Assembly (NCBI GenBank): GCA_021234155.1
Contig: JAJEKV010000009.1
Coordinates: forward strand, 6,869,546-6,933,545
Direction of reading: 5' to 3'
DNA from: Isoetes taiwanensis
Taxonomy: Eukaryota; Streptophyta; Lycopodiopsida; Isoetales; Isoetaceae
Length of the DNA: 64,000 nucleotides
Of this stretch, positions 48,350 to 60,300 are shown piece after piece. How positions within the stretch are numbered: the stretch's first letter is position 1; each line of letters begins with the position of its first letter. The position numbers were made by a program, and so were the translations under genes. The notes beneath the pieces were generated by a model, which did no database searches, was not told the DNA's origin, and saw only the letters and a program-made list of their open reading frames with translations.

Positions 48350-49640
48350 GACACATACCCCAGGTGCAATCTAAATCACCTTTTAGGTGGCATGTGTTCT
48401 TTGCCAACATGGAATTAACAACATCAATGTCAAATAATAGATAGATAGATAAATAGATAATGTGAGACTTTCATCTATCATGGATGATGTGCTCCATGAA
48501 TTAACAACATTAATGATAGATAGAGAGATAGGTAGGTAGGTAGTGCTAGATTTGGATGATGTGCTCAATTATTTAAGCATTTACATCAAATAATATGAAC
48601 AATAAATAACAATTCTCTATTATATCATTAGCAACACAATAATGATTTTATGGCAAAATGTTAGGCACAACAAAGATGAATATAAGTGAGCAAGTCACAA
48701 TCAACGCATGACAATGTTAGACTTACTTGCATTCATCAATACCTATCTAACTTACCTAACTATTGAGAAGAATATCAAGAACACAAGAGCCAACCAAGAC
48801 AAACTGCATATAAAAATGACACACCCCCTATCATTATCATAATGCCTCTATTCAACCATCGAAGTGGCGTATAATTGAGCAACTAACATCTATCGCTCAC
48901 CAATGTGATTTTCATCCATCATGGATGATGTATGCAATTTATCTTCATTGATGCATTACCACAAAATTTATAAAGAAGTGCATTTCTAAGCTAGTAACAC
49001 TTGTTAAATATAAACATTTATCACTATTTTAATTTTAAGCATCAATGTGTCATATCATCTACCTTCTAGAAATTACATTATTTGAAACCATGCTTGTAGA
49101 ATCCACACTACATACCACCTATCTTCTGGAAATTAAAGTTACTTTATAAGTTGATCGTAGACATTTTAGGTTAGAACTCACGTATGTCGCCTCGAAATTA
49201 TCATACACATCCTATCATTATCATAATGCTTTCATTCAACCGTAGGCGCATAATTGAGCACTAATATCTATCGCTCACCAATGTTATTTTCATCCATCAT
49301 GGATGACGTCTACAATTTATAATCATAGATGAGGAAACTTCATGTTTACATTAACACAAAATCTATAAATAAACGACATTTCTAAACTAGTGACACGTGT
49401 TGCACATAGACAATTATCTGTATTTTAATCCTAACATATATAAGAATTGTAGAATGATTCTGTAGAATATTATGTCTAAGATGCTTTCCTCTAATCGTGA
49501 CATGTTAGCATATTTTGTTCGCAAAACTTCTTTAGAAGATTTGTAGACACGTGTTATGGAGCTTTTATTTTTCCTTTCTTTCGAGCCACATACCACAGGA
49601 GCAATCTAAATCTCCTTTTAGGCGACATGTGTTTGTTGTC
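48350..49640 (+). repeat. Tandemly duplicated AT-rich repeat (about 383-bp period)
   Basis: 48822-49040 and 49205-49435 are direct copies (CTATCATTATCATAATGC...TCCATCATGGATGA). The outer phrase CAATCTAAATC-CCTTTTAGG occurs at 48368 and 49604, bracketing the unit. A (GATA)n/(GGTA)n microsatellite lies at 48437-48540. Each copy carries CATCCATCATGGATGATG, a short palindrome. Confidence 0.75.
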
Positions 49641-49766
49641 AATTAACGTTCATTAAATAGAAGAGGGAAGGAGAAATCCTAGCTCTTGAAGTTTTTGCAA
49701 TTAATGAACGGCAATTAAAGGCTCCACTTTTATGATACGTGTCATCAAACATTAATCTCTTTTTTG

Positions 49767-50233
49767 AAGGACGTGAGACTCTTTCTATTAACAAGAACAA
49801 AGGCGCAATAGCCAATGCACATACAGGAATAAAATCCTAGTGGATAGGTTGACCCAACTAGGCATAAACACACGTCTATGCATAAGAAGAACACAGTAAA
49901 TACGTCTGCCAAATTATCTCTTTTTTATCATCAGCTAAAGATGAGCAACGATAAGCTTTAGTGATCTTATAATGAGCACAACGAAGAAGCTGCTGATCAG
50001 AGATGTGTGCACCTTGGAAAATACACAGATGTCACCTCTGCCAGATAGACCACAAAATCCAACTGAAAACAAGATGAAATGCCCCCTTACACAAATTAGG
50101 CGAAACAGGGGGATAAAGTGCAAGTAGGATCTCCTGGCCAGAGAGAGACACACTGAAAAGAGTGAACAACCATGCCTAAGCAAGCCGTAGACGATCGCAC
50201 AAGAAGAAGCAGTGTTCAATAGTTTCAATACGC
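49767..50233 (-). pseudogene. LINE zinc-binding domain (zf-RVT), H-x4-C half and 3' end
   Basis: The minus strand reads RWRIETIEHCFFLCDRLRLA from 50242, then LINE-like text with stops, ending in ...GTCCTTC-A6 at the left. The C-x2-C half of the domain is missing at this edge. The complementary half lies at 62060-62360. Confidence 0.7.
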
Positions 50234-50330
50234 CATCGAGCAGGAATAGGTATAAAGTTAAAAAATATGCATTTTTTTGAAAAAAACATATTTAACGTAT
50301 GTTTATGTCGCCGGCCGGAAAAAAAAAAAA

Positions 50331-50499
50331 ATCGCGCACGCGAACATTTTCGCGTGTGCGAAACTAACGTTTTTGAGGCGCATCGCGTACGCGAAAATTT
50401 CAGTTTTGCATACGCGAAAACTTTTTCGCGTATGCGAAACTGCTGTGGTTTCGCTATACTTGGTTTCGTGTACGCGAAAAAGTTTATTGCGTACGCGAA
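50331..50499. repeat. CG-rich palindrome array, left
   Basis: Seven to eight variants of the 14-bp palindrome TTCGCGTACGCGAA are centred at about 50337, 50355, 50388, 50411, 50431, (50455), 50471 and 50492. They are embedded in A/T-rich spacers in a CpG-poor region. Compare 61708-61949. Confidence 0.9.
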
Positions 50500-50639
50500 A
50501 TAATTCTATATATTTGCGAAGCGGTTTTTTAGTTTTTGTGCCACAAAGAAGGTATCTTCTGTGCCAATCCTTCTTGCCCCTCAAGAAATATATTTTTTTT
50601 GTTTTTCTTAGCTTTTAGGCAAAAAATAGTTAGTTTTGT

Positions 50640-50778
50640 TGTTTTTTAATAGCTAGGTCTCGGCAAGGTCCTCAGTTAGGCCCTTGCCTGTTGCCCCCTT
50701 GTCCAAGGGGCGTGACGATGGTAAGCGCCTTGTTCTGTGGACTGAGCTTGACCTATTTTAGAAAAAAAAAAAAAAAAA
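50640..50778 (+). mobile_element. Retroelement tail with A18
   Basis: GC-rich sequence (CCTTGCCTGTTGCCCCCTTG...) ends in an 18-A tract at 50761-50778. A SINE or truncated LINE 3' end; no internal Pol III boxes recognised. Confidence 0.4.
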
Positions 50779-50799
50779 AGGGAATAACACAAAGAAACA

Positions 50800-51785
50800 A
50801 GGTGCTGCGCACAGAGGGTTGCCCTCCAGTTTCTTGAGGGTGAAGTGGCCTAAATTAAACCGCGAGGTCATGTTTTCACAATCTTTTTTTAAATTAATGT
50901 AGACTCCTACCATGCCATCTTGAAAATGTACATTGTTTAAGTTATGGCACATAATTTTCCATTTCCATATTCAAGTTTAGTATACTCACATAATTATCCA
51001 AGACAAACCTCTCTATTTTTATGAAGTGTATATACCGAGCATATGCATATGATTATCGACCAGAAGAACCAATTGACTGTGCCTACTAGGCAGATTTAAT
51101 GTCCGTAGAAGACTCCTGAACATTGATGTTGAAACATGCAACATGCAAGACATGCCACCGAGACATATTAATATCAATATGCATTGTTGTGCATAATTTT
51201 GTATACAAGAATATCCACGTGGAGCTATGTGCGTTCCACTACATCATATTTATTCAAACAAGCTGCAAGAGAATTAGAGAAAGAATCTGTAGCTAGATTC
51301 ATCCTGTATGCACAGCGATGCGACAACTACTGCACAATAATCATTACTTTTCTCGTAGTCACAAATTGTTATCTCAAAACAATGGTTTCCTTATGAAGAT
51401 GCTGCATATTCATAGTGCCTTGCCTTGCAGATTAGGGTCTCAAATAGTTGGAATCAAGCTCCTGTCAGATAAAAGTGGCATTGCATGCAATAGACAGTTG
51501 TTTGTTAGTTTTGTATTTTCTTGTCTTATATCTAGAACGTGTCAAACCCCATAATCATCATAGATCTGTTATATAAATAGAAATGCACATTGACTGATCC
51601 AACTAGATGTAGACAGTATACTTGAGTCTGCCTATTCCAAAGTCAAACTAAGCGTTCTGCATATGTCTCACCCACCATCACAATGTGATTATAATTCTCC
51701 TTCAAGTTGATGTTTGAAATATGCAGCAGATTCCAGGTATAAAATTTTTATAATTTATGTTATAGTAGCTGAATGGACCTGCTTA
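50800..51785. other. Non-coding part of the 11.8-kb insertion
   Basis: AT-rich, no recognisable gene. Confidence 0.35.
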
Positions 51786-51789
51786 TCAA

Positions 51790-52800
51790 TCTCAAAGTCT
51801 GTCACCGTATGCATGCACTAGTAAAAGCACGTTTATTTGGCATCATGTCCTCCTGATGTATAGCAGAAAACACTTCAAGTGCCCCCAGCAGACATCCCTG
51901 CAAGGCATATCCCATAATCATCTTATTCCATGTCAGACCATTCCATGTTGGCATGCTGTCAAAAACTCAAGCAGCAGCTTCCATATTCTTACATTTTGAG
52001 TGCATCTCAATCAGTGTGTTACACAGAAAGCGAGGGAATTGATCAAGTTTATTACGCCCTAGCAAATGTCCTGTGAGCACCATAGGTACATTCAATAATC
52101 TGGTTTCAAATGCATTTCTTCAAACAGAATAAGTGCCCCTTTGTTGTGTCCATGCTGGGAGTATCCTGATATTAATGTAATCCAAGACATTAGATCTTGT
52201 ATGGCATCTTAACAAAAAATTCATGGCAACTTTTATGCAACTACTAAACCAAAAGCACTTCTACTTCTTCCAACTTACAAACTGAAAGCTACTATGCAGC
52301 AGCATGCTGCCAAGGCACTTGCACAAGTGACATCATTTGGTTTCGCATCTTCTTTTTGCATTTGCCAAGAGAGTTTGAGCACATCTTTGCCTCTTGAATC
52401 TTGAAAATACTCCGCAATCGCTGCAATCCAAGAGAAAACATTTCGCGCAGGCATCCTGTCAAAAACTGCATAATTATTCTTAAGACTTGCAATACATCTC
52501 CACAAGAGTGCTACCAACAAATGAGTCTGAATCAAACCCGGATTGAAATGCTTCAGCAGAATTACTTTTCCATGTTTTACAGAACATGCACTAGGAATGG
52601 TAATAAAGTCTTGTTCCATTACCTAGAAAAGTTCAAGGGCTTGCTTAGGATCACATTGAAGGGCAACCACATTTTGATTAATCACCATATCAAATGTTTT
52701 GCAGTTGTTTGTGTAAGTTCGTACAAAAATAGAGCCAAATGTAACTGGCAAGTTTGGATATGGATAAAGGCCTCTGCCATAAAACCTTACACCATAAAAT
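51790..52800 (-). pseudogene. PPR protein relic
   Basis: Minus-strand text in changing frames: KTFDMVINQNVVA near 52690, then a frame with AVFDRMPARNVFSWIAAIAEY and LSWQMQKEDAKPNDVTCASALAAC (52480-52310). Then near 52010 comes LIEMHSKCKNMEAA-stop-VFDSMPTWNGLTWNKMIMGYALQGC. These are successive P, L and S repeats of an organelle-targeted PPR protein. Stops and shifts show it is dead. Confidence 0.75.
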
Positions 52801-53239
52801 AGAAATCGTTTTGTAGAACATAGAGCATCAATTTACCCAGCCATCATGAAACTGAAACCACCAGAGCGAAGAGCATTTTGGGCAACGATTTACCCACCCC
52901 TCTAAACCTGATCTTCTGCTTCGCGTTTTGGCACAGTGTGTTCTTATTCATCAGATTGGAGCTGCCAGTTACCCGGTCAAGAACATCCTTGATCCACAAC
53001 GCAACTGACCGTGCATTTACAGGGAACAAAGGGTTTTTAGCAGTAGTGCCAATTAGGTGTAGTGCCATAGGATTTCGTGTTGCCAAGAGCGTAGACAGTG
53101 TCCCTTAAGCCTAGTATTGCCGCAGTTATGTGCGCCATGCCGAGGGTGGGTGGCATTGTCGAAGTTTAAGGCAACTGTCGCCTGATGTCGTTGTTGGCTT
53201 TGGCCACGCGATGTCGAAAGGTGTGCGTTGTACTCTTAT

Positions 53240-53900
53240 AGAAGGTTACGAGGATGTCTTATTAAAAAACTCGGCCCTACTTTGGCAACTTCCAAAAATG
53301 CCTCTACAACATTCAATTGTGTCTTCTTCAGTTGCTCTGATGTTAAGCAATGATCAACTCTCTGTTGCTTTGTCTCTCTTTCCACTATTTCAATTGTCTC
53401 TATAATTCTCTGCTCGCCCGTACTTATACCTATTGATCCTAGTCCACCCTCTGATTGGTATGCCGCCCCAAGGGGGGGTGGTATAGTTATTTTCGTCTGC
53501 TTCTGCCGGCACTGCTCTTGAGTATCTGTAACACGTCTTTTTTCATATTATTCTTTGTTTTGCGTATCACATCTAGTCAAGACAACCTTTCAATGGCATC
53601 TTTTTGCAAGTCAGCAGATGCAGTACAAGTCGCGACACCAACGTCTCTTTCATGTAAGATGTGAGCTCGAATTTTTGTTGCGAAACCATTTATCAATGAG
53701 TATCCACAAAACACACATTCCCACTCATTTATGTCAAACTCCTTCACAAAATCCCATTCTGGGCCTCTTTTCCGACCGGCAACCCCAGTAACACGACCAC
53801 GTGTGCGTGGTGCAGTCCCCGTGGCCCTCCCATGAGCGCGGGGTGTGCCCGCCACCTTTGACTTTGACTTTGACTTTGACCTACTGCCACTGCTTCTCAT
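53240..53900 (-). pseudogene. hAT-type transposase N-terminus with BED zinc finger
   Basis: The ORF 53900-53577 begins MRSSGSRSKSKSK. An Arg/Gly-rich linker follows, then WECVFCGYSLINGFATKIRAH with a downstream VATC. This C-x2-C...H...C pattern is the BED finger at the start of plant hAT transposases, which binds the element's own subterminal DNA. After a stop, coherent text continues to about 53240 (QQRVDHCLTSEQLKKTQLNVVEAFLEVAK), in the place where DUF659 starts in hAT proteins. The first codons lie in sequence identical to the copia LTR, so the start is chimeric. No dimerisation domain is found. Confidence 0.6.
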
Positions 53901-54023
53901 AGGTCTTCCCCATTCAACTGCATTACTTTGAATAACATGACACCATTTAACAACTCTAATCTACTGCCACTGCTTCTCATAGATTAGAATATCACATGAC
54001 ACATAATTTTGTCATTTCCAACA
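53841..54023 (-). repeat. Partial 3' LTR of the copia element
   Basis: Matches the outer part of the LTR at 60936-61178 (fewer GACTTT units) and starts TGTTGGAAATGAC after the purine run GAAGGGGGAA at 54024-54033. Similarity stops at 53841, where unrelated hAT-like coding sequence continues. The distal 60% of the LTR is therefore missing. Confidence 0.85.
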
Positions 54024-54564
54024 TTCCCCCTTCATGTGATATTCCCTGTCATCACATTGTAACAATTTCCTTATTTCCTGGAATCTGGATAAAGGTAGAG
54101 CCTTTGTAAGAATATCTGCTCTTTGATCAGCTGTACTAACATAGGTCAAATGCACTTGATTTCTTTTGACCATATCTCTGATAAAATGAACTTCCATTTC
54201 AATGTGTTTTGACCTTTCGTGCAAAACTGGATTTTTTGTCATGGCAATACAACTAGTATTATCACAATAAATGATTGTTGGTCCTCTTTGAGCAAATCCA
54301 AATTCTGCCATAAGCCTTCTTTCCCAAATAAGTTCCTTAGTCAACGGTGGTCTGCCGAGTTGTATTAAACTTCAAAGACTAGATAAAGCAATTTGCTTTT
54401 GCTTCTTGCACTTCCAAGCAATTGGGGCTCCACCTAATAAAACAACATACCACGAAGTTGATTTTTAGTTTATCTAAATCTCCTCCCCAATCAGCATCAC
54501 AATAAGCCTGCAATTGCAAGTTGGTTTTATTAAATACTATACCAAAATGCATTGTACCTTTCAA
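54012..54564 (-). pseudogene. Copia RNase H region, frameshifted
   Basis: 54564-54379 has LQAYCDADWGGDLD. 54344-54012 has YCDNTSCIAMTKNPVLHERSKHI and STADQRADILTKAL, the standard copia RNase H end, in shifted frames relative to pol. Confidence 0.85.
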
Positions 54565-54636
54565 GTATTTGAGAATCCTTTTTGCTGCATTCCAGTGTCC
54601 TTTACCAGCCTTGTCATTATACCTACATCGAGAATA

Positions 54637-56545
54637 TTAAGCGCAAATGCAATGTCGCCTAGTACAATTGGATACATAGGACAAACAACCAATCAAACTT
54701 ACGTAAGGTATTTTCTCCATTTGTTTGCTTTTCGTTTTTGTCTTTGGACTCATATCTGCAGAAATTCTATGACCAGGAACCATAGGAGTATTTGCCATAT
54801 TGCAATCTTCCATATGAAATTTCTTCAACATGTTTTGAATATGCCCTTGTTGACTCAAAGTTAGTATCCATTGACTTCTATTCCTGTATACATCAATTCC
54901 CAGAAATCTTTTGAGTTCTCCAAGGTCACTCATTTGAAATCTCTTTTTCAAAATATCTTTGCAATGGTTTAGTACTCTGCTTCCATTAGCTACCATAATG
55001 TTGTCATCAACATACAGAGCAATAATGCACCAGTCATTTCCCATTTTAAATCTGTAAATATTCCCATCATAATTGAGCTTTTCAAAACCTTGTTCCAACA
55101 AATATCCATCCATACACTTATACCATTCTCTGGGAGATTGCTTAAGGCCATACACTGCTCTATTTAACCTCCACACTTTACCTTTTTCTTCTTCAAATCC
55201 AGGTGCAGGTTTCAGATATATTTCCTCTTCCAATTTAGCATTCAGAAATGCTGCACTTACATCCATATGATGTATTTCATAATCACAGGCATTTGCAATA
55301 GCCAATAGCATTCTTAAGCTGTTTATCTTCACAAGGGGTGAGAATGTTTCATCAAAATCTTCCCCTTTTTTCTGTGTGAACCCTTGAGCAACCAATCTGG
55401 CTTTGAATTTTTTTGTTCTTTTATCAACACCCGGTTTTAGTCGATATATCCACTTACTTCCAACTATATTCTTATTCAATGGCATATCTACTACGGTATA
55501 AGTGTTTGTTCTTTTAAAAGCACTCATTTCTTCTTCCATGGCACTTAACCAGTTTTTTTCATGAGAATCATGCACTGCTTCATCATAATTTTGAGGTATT
55601 TTATCATTTTCTAAAATCAAAATGTCAAATACTGTATTAATTTCTCCTGCAACAGATCTGAGTCTTTTGCTTCTTCCAGTTTCATTTCTCCCATGTGATT
55701 CTAAAACATGTTTAGCTTCCTCTGCCAAAATCTGAGCTTCAGTTCGTCTTGGCTTTCTCTTGGGTTTAATACCATGATCAACTTCTAACTCTTGATGTTC
55801 AATACCAGGTTCCATTTCAGACTCAACAACTTCCTCTGGAATTAATTCTGACTCATTGTCAGAATCACTTAAATCTGCCTGTTCAAGTTTTTCAGTTTTA
55901 TCTTCTTCTTTATTTATTTCTTGTTGTATTTCTGAAATAACATCTTTCCTTTTATTGTCACATGGAGTTTCTAAGTTTACCATGGGAATCCTTCTATAAA
56001 ACTCATTCTCATTAAAAATAACATCCCTGCTAACTATGATTTTTCTCCTTGCTGGATCATATAGTCTGAATGCTTTTGAGCTTGAATCATATCCTACAAG
56101 ATATGTTATATATGCCCTATCATCCAATTTCTTTCTTAATTCTTCAGGAACATGAACAAAACATAAACATCCATATGCTTTAAATCTGTCATAAGATGGA
56201 AGCTTACCAGACCAAAGCATTTCGGGAATGGCACCTTTAATGCTTGTAGAAGGTAACAAATTTTGAATATAGACTGCTGCCTTCACAGCTTCATCCCACA
56301 GAAAATTTGGTAGGCCAAAGTATTTTAGCATGGATCTCACAGCATTTAGTAAGGTCCTGTTCTTCCTTTCAGCTACTCCATTTTGTTGTGGTGAGTATCT
56401 ACAAGTTAGTTGCCTCTTGATTCCTCTGCTTGCACAAAAAAACTTAAATTCATCAGATATATACTCACCACCCCTGTCTGATCTTATACACTTAATTTTC
56501 CTTCCAGTTTCTAGCTCAGTTTCAGCAGTAAATAATTTCAAGGCC
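54637..56545 (-). CDS. Copia pol: C-terminal integrase core and reverse transcriptase
   Basis: A long open frame. It opens with the integrase end: SDRGGEY and YSPQQNGVAERKNRTLL supply the second Asp and the Glu. RT follows with IVGSKWIYRLKPG, ARLVAQGFTQ, MDVSAAFLNA, VYGLKQSPREWY and the catalytic ALYVDDNI box, then FLGIDVYRN and PMVPG. The frame is closed upstream only by the inserted element at 56549. Removing that element with one TSD copy makes the frame continuous with 58786-59228. Confidence 0.92.
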
Positions 56546-56548
56546 TCA
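56546..56548. other. TCA target duplication, left
   Basis: Pairs with TCA at 58783-58785 around the nested element. Confidence 0.85.
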
Positions 56549-58782
56549 GGGTACTTTCACACTATAGGGTTAAATTAAGGTAAAATTTAATTTAACAAAT
56601 TATTTGTTATGCTAAATTAAGGTAAAATTTTATGTCTTTCACACCAAACATTTATGTCAAGTAATAACATTACAAAAATCATTAAAAATGGTTTCACATG
56701 CAATTTGTTATGTTATCTACTAACATAACATAACTCATCAAAAGCCTTTTCAGAAAAGAGTTCCTTATGTTAATTAGTAACATATTATAATATGTTAGCG
56801 GTGGTTTCACATTGTACAACTACAACTTGTTATGTTATTCAAGTTTCCATTGTTTTTCAAATTAACTTCATGAAGTGGTTCAATATCCATCCAAAAGCAA
56901 TGTCCAATGTCCTCTTTATGATGTTTACCTGTGTCCGGACTTCATAACTATTTCGGATCAAGAAGCAAATACATGGATATTTTTTGCCATAGTTTTTGTC
57001 TAATTTCCTTGGTATACATGGATGACAACATCTCTTCATATCTGTCAAATATGTATATGGCAAATCTGCATTGGGTCCAAAAGAAAAATCAGAGAAAAAT
57101 CAGAAAGGAGTCCAACATCCCTACAAAATCCCAAGCAATTTTTCTACCATTTCTTTATCCACATCCCATGCATGACTTAAAACTTCCTTTGAATCCTTGA
57201 AGCACGCTAGTGTAAGATATTCCATGTTTGCTTTCTGATCTGCCTCCACCCACATGGAATTTCTGAAACTAAAGCAACAATTATGTACTTAAAGGTATAT
57301 ACAGAACACAGATGTCTATACATAATTCTAGCCTAAAAAACAAGCAGATTGCACACAACTGGAAATATATAATTTTATGATACATACAGAACAAGCAGAT
57401 GGAATATAATTGTATAATTATGTACCTATACTTCGGCACTCAGCAAGGTATATACAGAACAAGCAGGTGCATAAAGAACAGGCAGATTGAACACAGCTGT
57501 CTATATATGATTCTAGTCTAAAGAACAAGCAGACTGCAAACAACTAAAAATAAAATATATAAATTTTGCAATAACTTATATATACAGAACAAGCAGATAG
57601 CATATAATTGTATATATGCATATAACGTTGTGCAACTTACTTTGAATTAAATGCGCTCACGAAACCTAGTTCTCCAAAGATGGTTTGCCAAAATCTCCAT
57701 ATCCTGGTGGCCATCATTCAGAAACCATGTTGTTACTCCTCTTGGAATGGCCACCAAATCTCCCTCCTCTATCCTGTAAGCATTGGAACTTATACGATGC
57801 ACAAAACGTCCAAAACACAAATGGACAACATGAAAACTCACATGGCAATCTGAGATTTCCTGAATATTCCTGAATCCTTCACTTATACTTTAGACAGTAG
57901 CCAAGCTATATGTGCAAAATATGTGCAGAACATGTGTAGTTGAGGTCTTCGGAGAGGCATTGTACATGCTCTTACTACCATTCTGGCCATGAAGATCTGA
58001 CCATATTGATGTATTAATGGATGGTTACCCCATGTGGTGCCCAAAGCCAAAAACCTTGCTATGGCAAATAATTGTTAGTCTTAGGTCCCAATATTTTTGC
58101 GTAAAGCAAAAAATTCTATTTCATGTAACACTCCAAATATTCCTTCCAAAATTCTGAATCCTTCAATTTATACTTTTAGAAGCGATAGCCCATGCCAATG
58201 CCAAGCTTATACAACACCGAATCTTCTGTTATCAGGTCCAAAAGCATATGTTCAAAGGCAAGCGTACTGAGGCATTACAAACAACCCAAATTCGCTGACA
58301 AATGACTCCATGCCAGCATCATCCATTAGGTTATTTTGTTCAAAGGCTGACAAATGGTCCAGGAGTCAAAATACAATGAAATCTCACAGGAAACAATCGC
58401 CTCCGGGAGCAAGGAAAGAAATATCTACGGGAGTTTAGCCCTTAACGCGATTCGGAGCCGATGCCACAGCGACCTCGACTCGACCTCGACCTCCGGCCTC
58501 GTTCTAAACTCCGGCCGCGACCTCGACTTGACAAACCTAAATGAAGGGGGGGGGCACCCAATAAATTTTCGTCGTGAAATTGTAGGGTTGTCAACACTTT
58601 GTTAACAATTAACAAAACAATAATGAATGTGAAAGGGGGTTAAATCTTGAATTTAACTTTAACAAGTTGTTATAAATTAACCCCTTCGTTTTAACTATTT
58701 CCTTAACAAAAATCATATGCGTTGCTAGTTAAGTTAAATTTCCTTAACATAACAATTTTAACCCTTTAGTGTGAAAGTACCC
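56549..58782. mobile_element. PIF/Harbinger-like TIR element nested in copia integrase
   Basis: 2234 bp flanked by TCA. Left end GGGTACTTTCACACTATAGG and right end (reverse complement) GGGTACTTTCACACTAAAGG. Subterminal DNA on both sides is rich in TTAACATAAC and TTAAATTAAGG. No transposase is recognised. The interior holds a cupin fragment and a diverged tandem duplication (57296-57430 and 57460-57625, phrase TACAGAACAAGCAGAT). A three-base duplication with GGG-starting ends fits PIF/Harbinger, although TCA differs from the usual TTA/TAA. Confidence 0.85.
57647..57773 (-). pseudogene. Captured cupin (11S-globulin/germin-like) fragment
   Basis: After an AG acceptor (CTTACAG, exon from 57773) the minus strand reads RIEEGDLVAIPRGVTTWFLNDGHQ. 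This matches the second cupin motif of legumin-like proteins (EGD-hydrophobic-AIP-x-GV-x-H/T-W-x-x-NDG). A stop follows at 57647-57649. No other cupin exon is seen in the element. The metal-binding His position is Thr here. Probably a host gene piece carried by the transposon. Confidence 0.55.
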
Positions 58783-59228
58783 TCACTTGCTTGATCTTTT
58801 GTTTTCAAAATATAACTTTTTGTCCTTCTACTAAAATCGTCTATGAAGGTCATGAAATACTTATGTCCACTTAAACTGGTAACATTTATAGGACCACATA
58901 GATCCGTGTGTACCAAATCCAAAATGCCCTTTGCTCTTTTATTTGACCTTTTGAATGGTAATCTTGGTTGTTTTCCAAGCTGACAGCCACCACATAAAAG
59001 TTTTCCTTCTTCTTCTACTTTTGCAGATATTATACCCTTGTTTTTTAGAGCTTCAATTACTGCAGGATTCACATGACATAGCCTGTTATGCCGCAGTTTT
59101 ATATCTGGATATTCTATTAGATTAACTTCATGAAGATGATCAATATTAAAACCAAACAAGTTTCCAACTCTTTTGCCAATGAACTTTAATTCATCATTCG
59201 TAAAATACTTTACATTGGATTTGGTCAA
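58758..59228 (-). pseudogene. Copia GAG-pre-integrase and N-terminal integrase core
   Basis: Zinc-binding text RHNRLCHVNP...CGGCQLGKQPRLPF, then LVHTDLCGP with the first catalytic Asp, and YFMTFIDDFSR. True copia sequence ends at 58786, at the TCA insertion site; the last codons of the raw frame are from the inserted element. Confidence 0.85.
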
Positions 59229-59236
59229 ATAAAACT

Positions 59237-59590
59237 TTGTATCCCATATCCACTAACGAATTTTTATATGATATGAGATTTCTTACAAGACTAGGTACAC
59301 ACAAAACCTCTTTCAAAGATAATGGGTTTTCCATTCAAATCAAACAACTCCAAAACTCCGAGTCTTCTATTTTTTTTCGGGCCTCCATCACCAAGTTGAA
59401 CGTGGCCTTCTTTTTTTTCCACATTTTTAACATGTGCATATCACACATTACACTTTTCTCTCGCTCCTCGAATCTATAACCACAAACTTGTTATTATTTC
59501 TTCTTGGATTTATAGAAACATTACAAGTTAAGCTTTTTTCGTACTCCAAGGTGTCATCTTCTATCTCTCCTTCACTACTTTCATGCTTCT
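59237..59590 (-). pseudogene. Copia protease region, decayed
   Basis: Mixed frames give FVVIDS (the DSG site, Gly altered), KNVEKKEGHVQLGDGG, LKEVLCVPSLVRNLIS and GYKVLFDQ. The order is right but several shifts break it. Confidence 0.65.
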
Positions 59591-59593
59591 CCA

Positions 59594-60300
59594 TTATATT
59601 GATACTTGTAAAGCACCCCCGAAACTTGTCCCGCCTCTTCCCCTCTCAGAACCTCGAGATCTACCACGACCTCTTCCTCTTTTAGGACTTGAGCAATTGA
59701 AAGAGAAATGGCCCTTGCCCTCACAATTAAAACACCTCAATTCTTTTTCACTGTTACTTGGACATTCATTCTTCAAATGACCATACTGATTACATAAATA
59801 GCAAGGCCCTACTTTGTCTTGTGAGAATTTTTTAAAACCAACCTTCTTAGCCTTACCAGTGTATAATACCTCTGCAGATTGTTCTGACTCCTCTTGTGCA
59901 ACATTAGATTGCTCAAATTCAGTGCGTATCATTCTGATAGCATGTTCCTTAGAAGTAGCTACATTTCTGAGCAAAGTTGCTAAATGACTATTATTATGAG
60001 AACCTGACCTTGCTAAAGCCAAAAATTTTTGCTCATTCGCTTTCACGGAATATTTCCAGCACCTTCAAGATCTGCAATAATAGAGTCAAACCTTTCTAAA
60101 AAATTAGTTAGGTTATCTTTTTCGACAAGCTTCATCTTCCTTAACTCCTTTTCCAACATATCTATCTGTGAGGAACTCTTTTGTTCATAATGTTTAATCA
60201 GATAGTCCCACATATCTTTAGGCTTCATACCTCGAAGTTTTAACTTTAAGGCAGTTCCTACCTTGCACATAATTATGGCTTGAGCTTCCATAATTTTAAG
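59594..60300 (-). pseudogene. Copia gag with two CCHC knuckles
   Basis: 60291-60043 holds the UBN2-type gag core (MWDYLIKHYEQ...FDSIIADLEGAG). 60046-59594 continues in another frame with zinc knuckles CYLCNQYGHLKNEC and CFNCEGKGHFSFNC, then an RGRGRGRSRG tail. The segments overlap by four bases in different frames, a single shift. The gag start lies near 60480 but is unclear. Confidence 0.85.

Noticed and set aside
57647-57841. ORF start at 57841 as a real cupin gene start
   Set aside because: The first codon is GTG and the recognisable cupin motif begins only after a splice acceptor at 57773.
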